64,000 nucleotides of DNA from Hyphomicrobiales bacterium (GTDB lineage Bacteria > Pseudomonadota > Alphaproteobacteria > Rhizobiales > Rhizobiaceae): positions 1 through 64,000 of the forward strand of contig UCMS01000005.1 of NCBI GenBank assembly GCA_900473805.1, read 5' to 3'. The notes under the pieces are model-generated. The model was not told the DNA's origin and ran no database searches. It saw nothing but the letters and a program-made list of their open reading frames with translations. The position numbers were made by a program, and so were the translations under genes. Positions within the stretch are counted from its first letter, which is position 1. The number at the start of each line of letters is the position of its first letter. Shown here one piece after another: positions 51,193-60,153 of this stretch.

Positions 51193-52485
51193 ATGGCACA
51201 GGCGCTTGGGCTCGATTTCGGCACGACCAACACCGTGATTGCCGTGGCTGATGATGGCGAGCACACCCATTCGGTGGCCTATACGTCGCCCGCCGGCACG
51301 TCGGACAGCATGCGCACGGCGCTCTCCTTTCTCAAGGACCGACAACTCGGCGCCGGTGCACTGCAAGTCGAAGCCGGCTTGGCCGCAATCCGCGCCTTTA
51401 TCGACAATCCCGGCGAATGTCGCTTCCTGCAATCAATCAAGACCTTCGCCGCCTCGCCCCTGTTCCAGGGTACGCTGGTGCATGCCCGCCGCTTCCAGTT
51501 CGAGGACCTGATGGAGGTTTTCCTCAAGCGGCTCGAGGCGTATGCCGGTGATGGCTGGCCGACCGGGGCAAAACGCCTCGTAGCCGGACGCCCGGTGCAT
51601 TTCGCTGGCGCCAATCCCGATCCCTCGCTGGCAACCGCCCGTTACAACGAGGCCCTGACCCGGCTCGGCTTCCCCGAGATCCACTATGTCTACGAGCCGG
51701 TCGCGGCCGCCTTCTACTTCGCCCAGAACCTCAAAGCAGACGCGACCGTTCTCGTCGCCGACTTCGGCGGCGGAACCACCGACTTCTCACTGATCCGCTT
51801 CGAGACCGAAGGCGGCAAGCTGAAGGCCACCCCCATCGGCCAGTCCGGTGTCGGCATTGCCGGAGATCAGTTCGACGCGCGGATCATCGACCAGCTGGTG
51901 GCGCCGGAGATCGGCAAGGGCAGCCAGTTCAAGAGTTTTGGCAAGCTTCTCGACGTTCCCAGCAACTACTACCTCGCCTTCTCGCGCTGGAACCAGCTCT
52001 CCGTCTTCAAGACGCTGAAGGAATTCACCGATCTCAAATCGCTCGTGCGCCAGGCGGAAGAGCCGGAAAAGCTCGAACTCTTCATCGACCTGATCGACCA
52101 TGACGAGGGCTACCCGCTCTACCAGGCGGTCTCGGCCGCCAAAATGGTTCTCTCCTCTTCCGAAGAGGCCGAATTCCGCTTCGCCCCCCTCGGCAAGGCC
52201 GGGCACAAGACCGTCACCCGCACCGCCTTCGAAAGCTGGATCGCCGACGATATCACCCGCATGGAAGAGGCGCTGGATCAAGTCCTCGTCTCGACGAACA
52301 CCTCCGCCGAAAGCATCGACAAGGTCTTCCTCACCGGCGGCACATCCTTCGTACCCGCCGTCCGCAACATCTTCCGCCGCCGCTTTTCCGAAGACAAAAT
52401 CGAGACAGGCGGCGAACTGGTGTCGATCGCCCACGGCCTCGCTTTGATCGGCGAGCGCGACGACATCCAGCAATGGGTGGTGTGA
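51193..52485 (+). CDS. Hsp70 family protein, YegD-like
   Basis: The 430-residue protein has the actin/Hsp70 ATPase fold: phosphate loop 1 LGLDFGTTNTVIAVA, YEPVAAAFYFAQ, phosphate loop 2 VLVADFGGGTTDFSLI, and adenosine motif VFLTGGTSFVPAVRNIF. It stops where DnaK would continue with its substrate-binding domain, as in E. coli YegD, so it is not a general chaperone by itself. Its partner is unknown. AGGGAG precedes the ATG. It seems to be transcribed alone. Confidence 0.9.
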   Translation: MAQALGLDFGTTNTVIAVADDGEHTHSVAYTSPAGTSDSMRTALSFLKDRQLGAGALQVEAGLAAIRAFIDNPGECRFLQSIKTFAASPLFQGTLVHARRFQFEDLMEVFLKRLEAYAGDGWPTGAKRLVAGRPVHFAGANPDPSLATARYNEALTRLGFPEIHYVYEPVAAAFYFAQNLKADATVLVADFGGGTTDFSLIRFETEGGKLKATPIGQSGVGIAGDQFDARIIDQLVAPEIGKGSQFKSFGKLLDVPSNYYLAFSRWNQLSVFKTLKEFTDLKSLVRQAEEPEKLELFIDLIDHDEGYPLYQAVSAAKMVLSSSEEAEFRFAPLGKAGHKTVTRTAFESWIADDITRMEEALDQVLVSTNTSAESIDKVFLTGGTSFVPAVRNIFRRRFSEDKIETGGELVSIAHGLALIGERDDIQQWVV

Positions 52486-52570
52486 AGCGTATACCCTCCC
52501 ATTGAGGGCGAGGGTCGGAGCGAAGCTCCGGGGTGGAGTGACCCGCCACCGCTCCGGCTCATTCAGAGCC
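52486..52570. repeat. palindromic intergenic repeat
   Basis: CCCTC/GAGGG pairing at 52496-52512 is followed by GGAGC-GAA-GCTCC (52516-52528) and a GGGTGGAGTGACCC-like stretch. Elements of this make-up are scattered between rhizobial genes. Here it separates the Hsp70-like gene from the convergent HigA gene and may end both transcripts. Confidence 0.45.
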
Positions 52571-52578
52571 TGGGACGA

Positions 52579-52872
52579 TCATACATCGACCAGTTCAATC
52601 ACCAGCTTCTTGCCGACAGAACGGGCCGCGCGGTCTAGCGTATCCAGTGAAACCGCGAGATTACGGGGATCGAGCACGCGCTCCACCTGAGTTCGGCTCG
52701 TTCCCATTTTCAAAGCCATCTCCGTTTTCGTGATCGCCTGCTTCTGGCGGGCATTCTCGATCTGCCACGCCAAGACCCGCTTGAGCGCCTCGCCATAGAC
52801 CGCATCCCGTTCGTCCAGTTCGTCGAGGAAGTCCTCCAGCGTGCCACCGATAGACGATGGTGTATCAGTCAT
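52579..52872 (-). CDS. higA: HigA-type helix-turn-helix antitoxin
   Basis: The 97-residue protein has an XRE-type HTH at about residues 50-95: ARQKQAITKTEMALKMGTSRTQVERVLDP, then AVSLDTLDRAARSVGKKL. The N-terminal part (GTLEDFLDELDERDAVYGEALKR) is the toxin-contact region seen in HigA relatives. The ATG overlaps the toxin stop (ATGA), placing the antitoxin second, the HigBA order. Confidence 0.88.
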   Translation of the reverse strand: MTDTPSSIGGTLEDFLDELDERDAVYGEALKRVLAWQIENARQKQAITKTEMALKMGTSRTQVERVLDPRNLAVSLDTLDRAARSVGKKLVIELVDV

Positions 52873-53246
52873 CTGCTTTTTCCTTTGTCGACCTTTGTCA
52901 TGCGCTTTGAACGCTCCTGGTGTTCCTTCCAACGCTGAACGGCCAGTTTAATCGCATTCGGCTGACCATCTTTACCTGCCTCGCCATGCAACAAGATCAT
53001 CAAACCATGATCGATAGCGAAATAGGTCCTGGCCTCGACCTTGCCGTTCTTGATGGAGGAGCGCACCTCACGAACGCCGTCCCGGACCGCTCGACACGTC
53101 GGCATCCCGACGGGCCAGCCAAACTCGACCACGGCAATGTCCGAACCGACGATATGGCGATCTTTTTTGTCCAGTGCCTTTAGCCATTCCTTCACGGGTT
53201 CGGCGCCATCCGCCGTCACAAAGAACGTTGCGACAATACGCTTCAT
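52869..53246 (-). CDS. higB: HigB/Gp49-type RelE-superfamily toxin
   Basis: The 125-residue protein fits the phage-derived Gp49-like (DUF891) branch of RelE toxins: EPVKEWLKALDKKDRHIVGSDI, then FGWPVGMPTCRAVRDGVREVRS and RTYFAIDHGLMILLHGEAGK. These toxins cut mRNA on the ribosome. It is followed directly by the antitoxin gene. The frame is open far upstream, but the ATG at 53246 with AGGGG fits family length. The gene pair is convergent with the Hsp70-like gene and divergent from the uracil-DNA glycosylase gene. Confidence 0.87.
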   Translation of the reverse strand: MKRIVATFFVTADGAEPVKEWLKALDKKDRHIVGSDIAVVEFGWPVGMPTCRAVRDGVREVRSSIKNGKVEARTYFAIDHGLMILLHGEAGKDGQPNAIKLAVQRWKEHQERSKRMTKVDKGKSR

Positions 53247-53467
53247 ACCCCTGCCCTCTTGTACCTTATACGGTTCATTTTGGCAAATCGTCATTGGGCG
53301 AGAAGCCATCAGCGGATTCGCCACGGGCTGAAGTTCCCCCTGCCGAAGCTTAACCCCGAAACTCCACCCGCTGGAAGCGTGCACCAACAAAATACAACCA
53401 GCCTTCAGCCACCCACCTCCACCCTTTCCATTTGCCATCCCCCGCCGATTGGCTCTAGAACAGCCGC

Positions 53468-54355
53468 ATGATCCAGGCCCGCGACATGACACCCGCAGAA
53501 CTCGCCGCCCTTCTCGCATTCCATGCGGAAGCGGGGGTCGAATGGCTGCTGGAAGACGATCCGGTCGATCGGATCGCGGCTTTTGCCGCGGAGAAGGCAG
53601 CCCGGCAAGCCAATCGCCCCGCCGCGGCGGCAACGGCGCCTGCGGGTCCGGCCGCAGCAAGCCGAAACGTTCCCGCGCGGACCGCCGGCGATCAGCGTCA
53701 GCAGGCTCGGCCTCAACCGTCGCAGTCCTCCGCCCTTCCCGCCATTCCGGACGAGAATGCGATTGCCGAGGCGCGTTTTGCCGCGGAATCGGCGCGTTCG
53801 CTTGCGGAACTCAAGACCGCCGTCGAGGGCTTTGCCAGCTGCAACCTGAAAACGTCCGCCCGCTCGACCATCACGGCCGCGGGAAGCGCCAGCTCCGGCA
53901 TCATGGTGATCGGCCCGATGCCAAGCGCCGACGACGATCGCGAGGGGCTGCCTTTTTCCGGCCGGGCCGGCCTGCTGCTGGACCGGATGCTGGCCGCCAT
54001 TGGCCAGTCGCGCGAGACCGTGTTGATCACCACGATCATTCCCTGGCGCCCACCGGGCGACCGCATGCCGTCGGGACCGGAAACCGCCATCTGCCGCCCG
54101 TTCATCGAACGACAGATCGCGCTCACCGAACCGCGTCAGGTTCTCGTGCTCGGCAATTTTGCCGCCCGTTTCTTCTTCGGCGAGACGGGCACGATCCATG
54201 CGCTCCGGGGAAAGTGGCGCGAGATCGGCACCGGCGGCGGCAGTCTGCCCGCCATGGCCACCCTTCATCCGCAGGAATTGCTGACGGCACCGGCCAGCAA
54301 GGCGCTCGCCTGGATGGACCTTCTGGCGTTTTCGGAACGCCTGCCAAAAGCGTAA
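53468..54355 (+). CDS. family-4-like uracil-DNA glycosylase lacking two cluster cysteines
   Basis: The 295-residue protein has an Ala/Pro/Gln-rich N-terminal arm (about 45-95) and then a UDG domain. The domain has GPMPSADDDREGLPFSGRAG (149-168) where family 4 has GEAPG-x-ED-x2-G-x-PFVGRAG, and LHPQELL (266-272) for the HPS motif. Family 4 enzymes carry a 4Fe-4S cluster with four Cys. Here only C125 (FASCNL) and C209 (AICRP) are kept; the CRPP cysteine is W193 (PWRPPGDR) and the first pair lacks its mate. It may work without the cluster or may have lost activity. Start 53468 or 53486. Confidence 0.85.
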   Translation: MIQARDMTPAELAALLAFHAEAGVEWLLEDDPVDRIAAFAAEKAARQANRPAAAATAPAGPAAASRNVPARTAGDQRQQARPQPSQSSALPAIPDENAIAEARFAAESARSLAELKTAVEGFASCNLKTSARSTITAAGSASSGIMVIGPMPSADDDREGLPFSGRAGLLLDRMLAAIGQSRETVLITTIIPWRPPGDRMPSGPETAICRPFIERQIALTEPRQVLVLGNFAARFFFGETGTIHALRGKWREIGTGGGSLPAMATLHPQELLTAPASKALAWMDLLAFSERLPKA

Positions 54356-54506
54356 ATGACCAAATAAGCGCCATTGTAAACAAATGATGAAACCAGCCAT
54401 GCGTAATATGCAAGGCAGGGCCGCATCCGCGCGACTTGCCGACTCAATGCTGCACTGCGATATACGAAGGGCAAAGTGGGAGGGACACTTTACAAGGAAG
54501 ACCGCC

Positions 54507-54698
54507 GTGAGCCTTCGGACCCGCCCCATCCACTGCAAGTTCGAGACCCTGCGCCTCGCTGGCGAGCAGGGCCGGACCAACAGCCCCTACAACCGCATCG
54601 GTGCCGCCGTATCGCTGGAACAGCTGAGCGCCCGCCATGCCGGCCACGCCGGACGCATTGCGCGTCCCGCGACAATCTTCTCTGATTTTCGCGCCTGA
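54507..54698 (+). CDS. possible small basic protein
   Basis: A GTG-started frame of 63 codons has AAGGAAG eight bases upstream. It encodes a basic, Arg-rich peptide (SLRTRPIHCKFETLRLAGEQ at the front, RHAGHAGRIARPATIFSDFRA-like end). I recognise no family. It lies in the 486-base gap between the glycosylase and the next small gene. Confidence 0.3.
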   Translation: MSLRTRPIHCKFETLRLAGEQGRTNSPYNRIGAAVSLEQLSARHAGHAGRIARPATIFSDFRA

Positions 54699-54841
54699 CC
54701 TCGCCGCGCGGGCAGTCCGCAACCAGCGCCTTGCACCCGTCGCATATCAGCCCCGTCGAATTGTGCGTTGCACAAGTGGTTCAGCCATGAACTAATAAGC
54801 GGGCAAACACAGACATGCGCGAAAAGCAGAGGACACGCCCC

Positions 54842-55000
54842 ATGACCATTCGTTTTCATCCCGTCCGCACCCTGCGCCAGGCCATGCACCAGATCGGCCA
54901 TGCCGTCAGCGCGTCGGCGGAATATTCCCAGGCCGCCCATCAGCGACAGGCAGCCCTTGCCCGCGGGGAAACGCCTGCGATCCAGCCCCTCGGCTTCTGA
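54842..55000 (+). CDS. small hypothetical protein (52 residues)
   Basis: The peptide reads MTIRFHPVRTLRQAMHQIGH at the front and has a helical Ala/Gln-rich middle (SASAEYSQAAHQRQAALARG). AGAGGA lies eight bases before the ATG and an intrinsic terminator follows 27 bases after the stop, which supports a real short gene. No family or function is recognised. Confidence 0.5.
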   Translation: MTIRFHPVRTLRQAMHQIGHAVSASAEYSQAAHQRQAALARGETPAIQPLGF

Positions 55001-55027
55001 GGACGACATTCGCATCGATCGCCGTAC

Positions 55028-55052
55028 CGGCCCGCCCTTGGCGGGCCGTTTT
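55028..55052 (+). terminator. intrinsic terminator
   Basis: CGGCCCGC (55028-55035) pairs with GCGGGCCG (55041-55048), followed by TTTT. It closes the small gene at 54842-55000. Confidence 0.75.
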
Positions 55053-55087
55053 CGTTTCGGCCTCCCCGCTTCACAATTGAGGGCGTC

Positions 55088-55984
55088 TCAGGCTTCGCGC
55101 ACCGCGCCCAGGCGCGGCTCAGGCTTTTCCAGGCGAACGGGCCCACAAATCTGTTCGTAGGCGCGGTCAACGATCGAGAACTTCACGGCCTGCCAATGGC
55201 AGTATTCCCGGAGGAATTCGCGGTTCAACAAGCAGTTTTTGCGGGTGTCATCGGGCCAGGACAGGCAACCGGCATCCACCGCGCGCCGAAACAGCCGCTG
55301 CAGGTGGGTCCGCGAAATCATGAATTGCTCGGCGAGCTGACGCGCATCGATGCGGCCGATTTCATAGGCCTCGCCGCCAGGGACCGGCTCGACGGCCCGA
55401 CGCACCAGTTCGTCCATGACGAGGCCGCCGGCCTCTGTCCAGAGGAACAGGGCGACACGCGGGGGCGGCTCTAGCCAGCGCGGCTCCAGGCAGGCGCGCC
55501 GCGCGATCTGCGGCTGGACCAGCCGCAACAATTCCGGCCGGCCGCGCAGGGTGGCGACCCTGTCGCCACCATCCAGTCGGTCCAGCACGAGCAGGTTGGC
55601 AAGGAGCCAGAGGTATACGGCCTGGTAGGTGACCTCGGTCGCCTCATAGCGCTTCGGGCGGCGCGTCGGATCCCCCACGATGCGGACAAACTTGTAGCTC
55701 AACAACTGATCGAGGAAATTGAGCACCGTGTTGCGGCTGGCCGCATTGTTCGAGGTGATGATCTCGCGCAGATTGGTCGTGGTCAGGCCGCTGCCGGGCT
55801 GGCTCGGGTCATATTCCAGTTGAAGGGCAAAGGCGGCCTGGCTCAACAGCCAGCGCTGGTGCGACGCCAGCATGCGCGACAGTCGCGGGCTGTCATCGAA
55901 TTGCTGGCGCAGAGACGCCGCGAAGTCTCGCAGGGCTTCCACGAAGTTTGGATGCTCGGCAATGTCCTCAGCAGAATACGCCAT
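55088..55984 (-). CDS. putative winged-helix DNA-binding protein
   Basis: I do not recognise a named family. The 298-residue protein has two likely winged-helix regions. The first is at about 65-115 (TTTNLREIITSNNAASRNTVLNFLDQLLSYKFVRIV), the second at about 205-250 (IDARQLAEQFMISRTHLQRLFRRAVDAGCLSW). Both have the helix-turn-helix pattern with a following strand, as in MarR/GntR-like proteins. A helical domain lies between. No signal or membrane part is present. The target is unknown; the gene is divergent from the MFS transporter and might control it. Confidence 0.65.
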   Translation of the reverse strand: MAYSAEDIAEHPNFVEALRDFAASLRQQFDDSPRLSRMLASHQRWLLSQAAFALQLEYDPSQPGSGLTTTNLREIITSNNAASRNTVLNFLDQLLSYKFVRIVGDPTRRPKRYEATEVTYQAVYLWLLANLLVLDRLDGGDRVATLRGRPELLRLVQPQIARRACLEPRWLEPPPRVALFLWTEAGGLVMDELVRRAVEPVPGGEAYEIGRIDARQLAEQFMISRTHLQRLFRRAVDAGCLSWPDDTRKNCLLNREFLREYCHWQAVKFSIVDRAYEQICGPVRLEKPEPRLGAVREA

Positions 55985-56318
55985 GCTTCACCTCAGTTGC
56001 CCAGCCTCAATCCCTGAGGACCTGTCAGCCCGCAGAGAAGACTGACGGCCGCAAACTGCGGAGCCGGCGCTGGCTTGTGATCTCTACTCGATACCCTCAT
56101 GAACCCCTTTCGGCGCGCCTCGTCGGATTGACGCCAGATCACCAAGTGACGAATGACAAGGTAAACGATTTACTTAGGCAATTTCAATCAATTATTAGTT
56201 CCTAACGCCAGTATGCTTGCTAGCAACCCCGCTTTTGCGACGCTGGACGTCGGTTTCGAAATTCCTTAAACGCTCCGATCGGGGCAGTATCGCCCTTCCA
56301 TGCGCCCGAGGGGTCTTC
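55985..56318. other. 334-bp intergenic region
   Basis: No gene is seen. It is the divergent promoter space between the putative regulator and the MFS gene and includes an AT-rich stretch at 56160-56200. No clear palindrome stands out. Confidence 0.4.
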
Positions 56319-57548
56319 ATGCTGTCCAGTCTCGCCTCGATCGCCACCCTCATGCTGTCCACGCTGCTGATGATGGCCGGGTTCGGTCTGATGGGCTATA
56401 TGCTGCCCATTCGCTCGCTGAACGAAGGCTGGTCGACCTTCATCATTTCCGTCATCGCCACGGGCTACACCTTCGGATTTACGGTGTCCTGCGTGGTCAC
56501 GCCGATCTTCGTCCGTAGGGTCGGCCATGTTCGCGTCTTCGGCGCGCTTATCACGCTTCTCACGGTTTCCATCCTGCTCTGCGCCCTCGTGGTCGAGTGG
56601 TGGGCCTGGATGATTTTCCGTGGCATGGCCGGTTTCGCCATCGCCGGCGCCTATCTCCTGATCGAGAGCTGGCTCAACGAACGGGTGACCAACGACAATC
56701 GCGGTGCGCTGTTCTCCGTCTACATGATGACCTGCCTGGTCGGCTCGATCGGCGGCCAATACATCGTTCCGCTCGGCGATGTGAACGGACCCGAACTCTT
56801 CATGGTGTGCGCGCTTATCTTCTCGCTCGCGCTCTTCCCCGTGGCGCTGTCGACCGCCCAGTCGCCGACACCCATCGCGGAAGCCCGCTTCGATCTCAAA
56901 CGGCTTTATCGCCGCTCGCCGATTGCATTTTTCGGCTCGCTCCTGTCGGGCGCGCTCTCGGGGACCTGGGGCAGCCTGGGTGGCGTCTACTCCCAGACCA
57001 TTGCGATGACCACCACCCAGGGCGCAACGCTGCTCGCAGCCTTTCTCGCAGGCGGCGCCATCTCGCAGATGCCGATCGGCCGCCTCTCCGACCGCATCGA
57101 CCGGCGCCTGGTGATGATCGGCTGCGGACTGTTCGGCGTCGCTTCGTGCCTCGCCATGACGCTCTTCGACGCGGAGAATGCGACCGCGATCTATGTCGCC
57201 GGCTTTTTCGTCGGCACCGTCCTCTACCCCGTCTATTCGCTGAACGTAGCGCATGCCAACGACCTTGCGGAACCGGACGAGTATGTCACGCTCTCCAGCG
57301 CCATCATGATCCTTTATGGCCTCGGCACCGTCACCGGGCCGGTCATGGCCGGGTCGCTGATGCAATGGCTCGGCCCCAATGCGCTGATCTTCTTCCTGGC
57401 CACCGCCTTTGCGCTCTATTCCGGCTATGCCGCCTGGCGCATCTCCCGCCGCCCGGACACCAACAGCGACAAGACCGACTTCCAGGCCGTGGCCCTGCCG
57501 ATGCAGGGAACGGACGGAGCATCGCCGCTCAACGATCCCGATCGCTGA
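56319..57548 (+). CDS. MFS transporter, YcaD-like
   Basis: The 409-residue protein has twelve predicted helices. GYMLPIRSLNEGWSTFIISV, FRGMAGFAIAGAYLLIESWLNERV and GRLSDRIDRRLVMIGCGLFG match the YcaD-like subfamily of MFS carriers of unknown substrate. GAGGGG precedes ATG 56319; the longer frame from 56217 adds a basic lead without likeness. The C-terminal tail (about 30 residues) is polar. It is convergent with the EamA gene. Confidence 0.88.
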   Translation: MLSSLASIATLMLSTLLMMAGFGLMGYMLPIRSLNEGWSTFIISVIATGYTFGFTVSCVVTPIFVRRVGHVRVFGALITLLTVSILLCALVVEWWAWMIFRGMAGFAIAGAYLLIESWLNERVTNDNRGALFSVYMMTCLVGSIGGQYIVPLGDVNGPELFMVCALIFSLALFPVALSTAQSPTPIAEARFDLKRLYRRSPIAFFGSLLSGALSGTWGSLGGVYSQTIAMTTTQGATLLAAFLAGGAISQMPIGRLSDRIDRRLVMIGCGLFGVASCLAMTLFDAENATAIYVAGFFVGTVLYPVYSLNVAHANDLAEPDEYVTLSSAIMILYGLGTVTGPVMAGSLMQWLGPNALIFFLATAFALYSGYAAWRISRRPDTNSDKTDFQAVALPMQGTDGASPLNDPDR

Positions 57549-57566
57549 CCCGCTTTCGGGCCGCGG

Positions 57567-58505
57567 TCAGCTCTGCGGTGTCGACGCCTTGCGGGCTGCA
57601 CGTCGTTCCAGGCCCAGTTGATGCTCGCGGAATATGATGAAGATACCAGCGCCGACCACGATCGCTGCGCCGAGGACCGTCGTCCAGGTCGGCACGTCTG
57701 CAAACAGAAGATAGGCTGCGATCGAGCCGAGGATGATCGAGATGTATTCGAAGGGGGCGATCGTCGAGACGTCGGCGTACCGATAGCTTTCGGTCAGCAG
57801 GATCTGTCCGAGCCCGCCGAAGAAGCCTGCCATCGCGAGAAGGCCGAGCGCCCGCCAGGAAAGATCCGGCCAGCCGAAGAACCAGGTCAGCGCCGACAAG
57901 AGTGACGCGGTCACCGAGAAAAACAGGACGATGGTCGCGGTCTTCTCTTCGCGCACCAACTGGCGCACCTGCAGCATGGCTGCCGCCCCAAGCGTTGCGG
58001 AAATCAGAACCGCCACGGCCCCGACCGCCGCCTCCGATCCCAGCCCCTCGTCGGCAAATAGGGTGAGCTTCGGATAGGAAATGATCGACACCCCGACCAG
58101 CCCGACGAACACGGCCGTCCAGCGATAAAGCCGCACGGTCTCCTTCAGGAAAAGTGCGGCAAAGACGACGGCAATCAGGGGCATGGCATAGCCGATCGCG
58201 ATCGCGTCCGGCAGCGGCAGATGAACGAGGCCGAAGAAGCCCGCGCCCATGGCACAGACGCCGAGGAAGCCGCGCTTCACATGGCCGAAGGGGTTGTCTG
58301 TCTGGATTGCCTGGCGCAGTTCGCCCCGCCAGGCGAGATAGACGACGATCGGCACGATGGCGAAGGCCGAGCGATAGAAGCTGATCTGTCCGGGCGCGAT
58401 ACCGGAGCCGGCGAGCTTGATGGCGGTCTGCATCGCAACGAAGACGGTGACGGAAAGCACTTTCAGCAGAATGCCGCGCAGGGGATTGGGGTCGGCGAAT
58501 GCCAT
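57567..58505 (-). CDS. EamA/DMT-family transporter
   Basis: The 312-residue protein has ten predicted helices in two EamA repeats. The first is from residue 10 with AMQTAIKLAGSGIAPGQISFYR, the second from about 155 with LISATLGAAAMLQVRQLVREE and ending EYISIILGSIAAYLLF. Relatives export metabolites, amino acids or drugs. The cytosolic tail is basic (ERRAARKASTPQS). Substrate is unknown. The 291 bases upstream (58506-58796) show no gene. Confidence 0.9.
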   Translation of the reverse strand: MAFADPNPLRGILLKVLSVTVFVAMQTAIKLAGSGIAPGQISFYRSAFAIVPIVVYLAWRGELRQAIQTDNPFGHVKRGFLGVCAMGAGFFGLVHLPLPDAIAIGYAMPLIAVVFAALFLKETVRLYRWTAVFVGLVGVSIISYPKLTLFADEGLGSEAAVGAVAVLISATLGAAAMLQVRQLVREEKTATIVLFFSVTASLLSALTWFFGWPDLSWRALGLLAMAGFFGGLGQILLTESYRYADVSTIAPFEYISIILGSIAAYLLFADVPTWTTVLGAAIVVGAGIFIIFREHQLGLERRAARKASTPQS

Positions 58506-58796
58506 CAGGTCAACGATTTCATCTGCAGTTTCGGGCAGGCTCTCACAAGGAGCTCGATCGGATCATCGGAAGGTTAGCCCCAGATTCGGGCTTACTCTTC
58601 CCGCGTGCATCACCATGCACCTCCACCGGGCCAAAACAAGGCCAACAAAGCCCAAAAATGGCCGCGCAGCTTCAGTTTTCTCGCAATAGCGCGTTAACCA
58701 TGCCTTCAATCTCAGTAAACTATGTTTCCTGCAGATACTTCTTTGCTTTGCATTCTCCGTTGCCCATCACCAAAACCTTTTCAGCCGACGACCGCC

Positions 58797-59903
58797 ATGA
58801 CCCCAACGGCAGCAGAATCGAAACAGGCAGAAAATCGAGCCACGCCGCGCTCGATGCGGCTGGTCACGGAAAGCATCGGCCGGGACCTTGAGACCTACAG
58901 CGCCGACAATGCCCTGATCGTCCGGCAGATCAGGCTTCTTGCCATCAACGCCCTGATTGAGGCGGCGCGGGCGGGCGAAGCGGGCAAGGGCTTCGCGGTC
59001 GTCGCCAATGAGGTGCAGCGGCTGGCACAGGGTGCTGCCGACATTTCCGAACGCTTCCAGGAAAACGTGCTGGACCGCATCCGCCTCAGCCGCAGCATGG
59101 CGGATGCGCTGGTCGAGGACATGGAAGGCGTGCGCCTCATCGACCTTGCCCAGACGCTGGTCCAGTTCATCGTGCGCAACCTCTTCGAGCGCACGGCGGA
59201 TGTCCGCTGGTGGGCGACCGACCATGCGCTCTGGTCGGCACTGGAAGACCCTTCGACGGATGCGGCAAGCCACGCCGCAAGCCGGCTCGGCGTCATCAAC
59301 CGCTTCTATACCGTCTATCTCGACCTCGTCATGACCGATGCTACCGGCCAGGTGATTGCCTCCGCCAATCCGCGGTACCAGCTCAACCTGAAGGACAAGA
59401 ACCTCGCCGCCGAGGACTGGTTCAAGGCGGCGCGTGGCTGTCGCAGCGGTGACGACTATGTTGTAGACCGCGTGCGCCGCAGCCCCCTGCACGATCAGCG
59501 CGACGTGCTCGTCTATGCCACCGGCATCCGGGCCGGGGGACGCTCGGAAGGCGCGCTTGTCGGTACGCTTGGGGTCTATTTCGACTGGCAATCCCAGGGG
59601 CAGGCGATCGTCGAGAAGGAGGCGAACCTGCCGCCGGCTGTTGCAGAGCGCACCGAGGTGCTTCTGCTCGACGGCACCAACATGGTCATCGCCTCCAGCC
59701 GCCCCTCACGCGTCTATACCCATTTCGCGCTGTCCAATCCGCAACAGGCACCGCGCGGGAGCTACCACGATGCCAACGGCGCCATTGTCGCATTTGCCAA
59801 GACGCTCGGCTACGAGGACTATGACGGTCTAGGCTGGTCCGCCGTGATCATCCAACAGTCCGACAGCGACGAACACATTCGCGCCCAGCTCAAGCTGAAG
59901 TAG
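58797..59903 (+). CDS. soluble protein with chemoreceptor hairpin tip followed by a cache-like sensor
   Basis: The 368-residue product begins with a short methyl-accepting-protein signal hairpin (about residues 30-90). Its tip is LLAINALIEAARAGEAGKGF followed by AVVANEVQRLAQGA, the CheA/CheW-contact segment. After it comes a domain of about 230 residues resembling a double-cache sensor (TDATGQVIASANPRYQLNL, YVVDRVRRSPLHDQRDVLVYA, GTLGVYFDWQ). Usual receptors have the sensor first and the hairpin last, with membrane helices; here the order is reversed and there are none. The ATG at 58797 lacks a strong ribosome site; earlier codons look non-coding. Confidence 0.8.
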   Translation: MTPTAAESKQAENRATPRSMRLVTESIGRDLETYSADNALIVRQIRLLAINALIEAARAGEAGKGFAVVANEVQRLAQGAADISERFQENVLDRIRLSRSMADALVEDMEGVRLIDLAQTLVQFIVRNLFERTADVRWWATDHALWSALEDPSTDAASHAASRLGVINRFYTVYLDLVMTDATGQVIASANPRYQLNLKDKNLAAEDWFKAARGCRSGDDYVVDRVRRSPLHDQRDVLVYATGIRAGGRSEGALVGTLGVYFDWQSQGQAIVEKEANLPPAVAERTEVLLLDGTNMVIASSRPSRVYTHFALSNPQQAPRGSYHDANGAIVAFAKTLGYEDYDGLGWSAVIIQQSDSDEHIRAQLKLK

Positions 59904-60153
59904 CCGTAGTCGTCGTAAGCGATAACGAAGCAAAAGAGTTCACGCTCCCGCTATTCTTCAACGGCGCGACTTAGGCTGCCCACGGTCAATCGCTGATCTT
60001 GGCCAAATCCCAAAAAGGGCCGGCGAAAAATATCCCGTGTTTTAACAATCGTTCAGATTTTGCTGCAATCATCGACACCAACTTGACCCAGAGCGGTGCA
60101 GAGTAAATCTGCTTGCGCCGTCGCGGCCAACCTCGAAGCGACCAGGATATACA

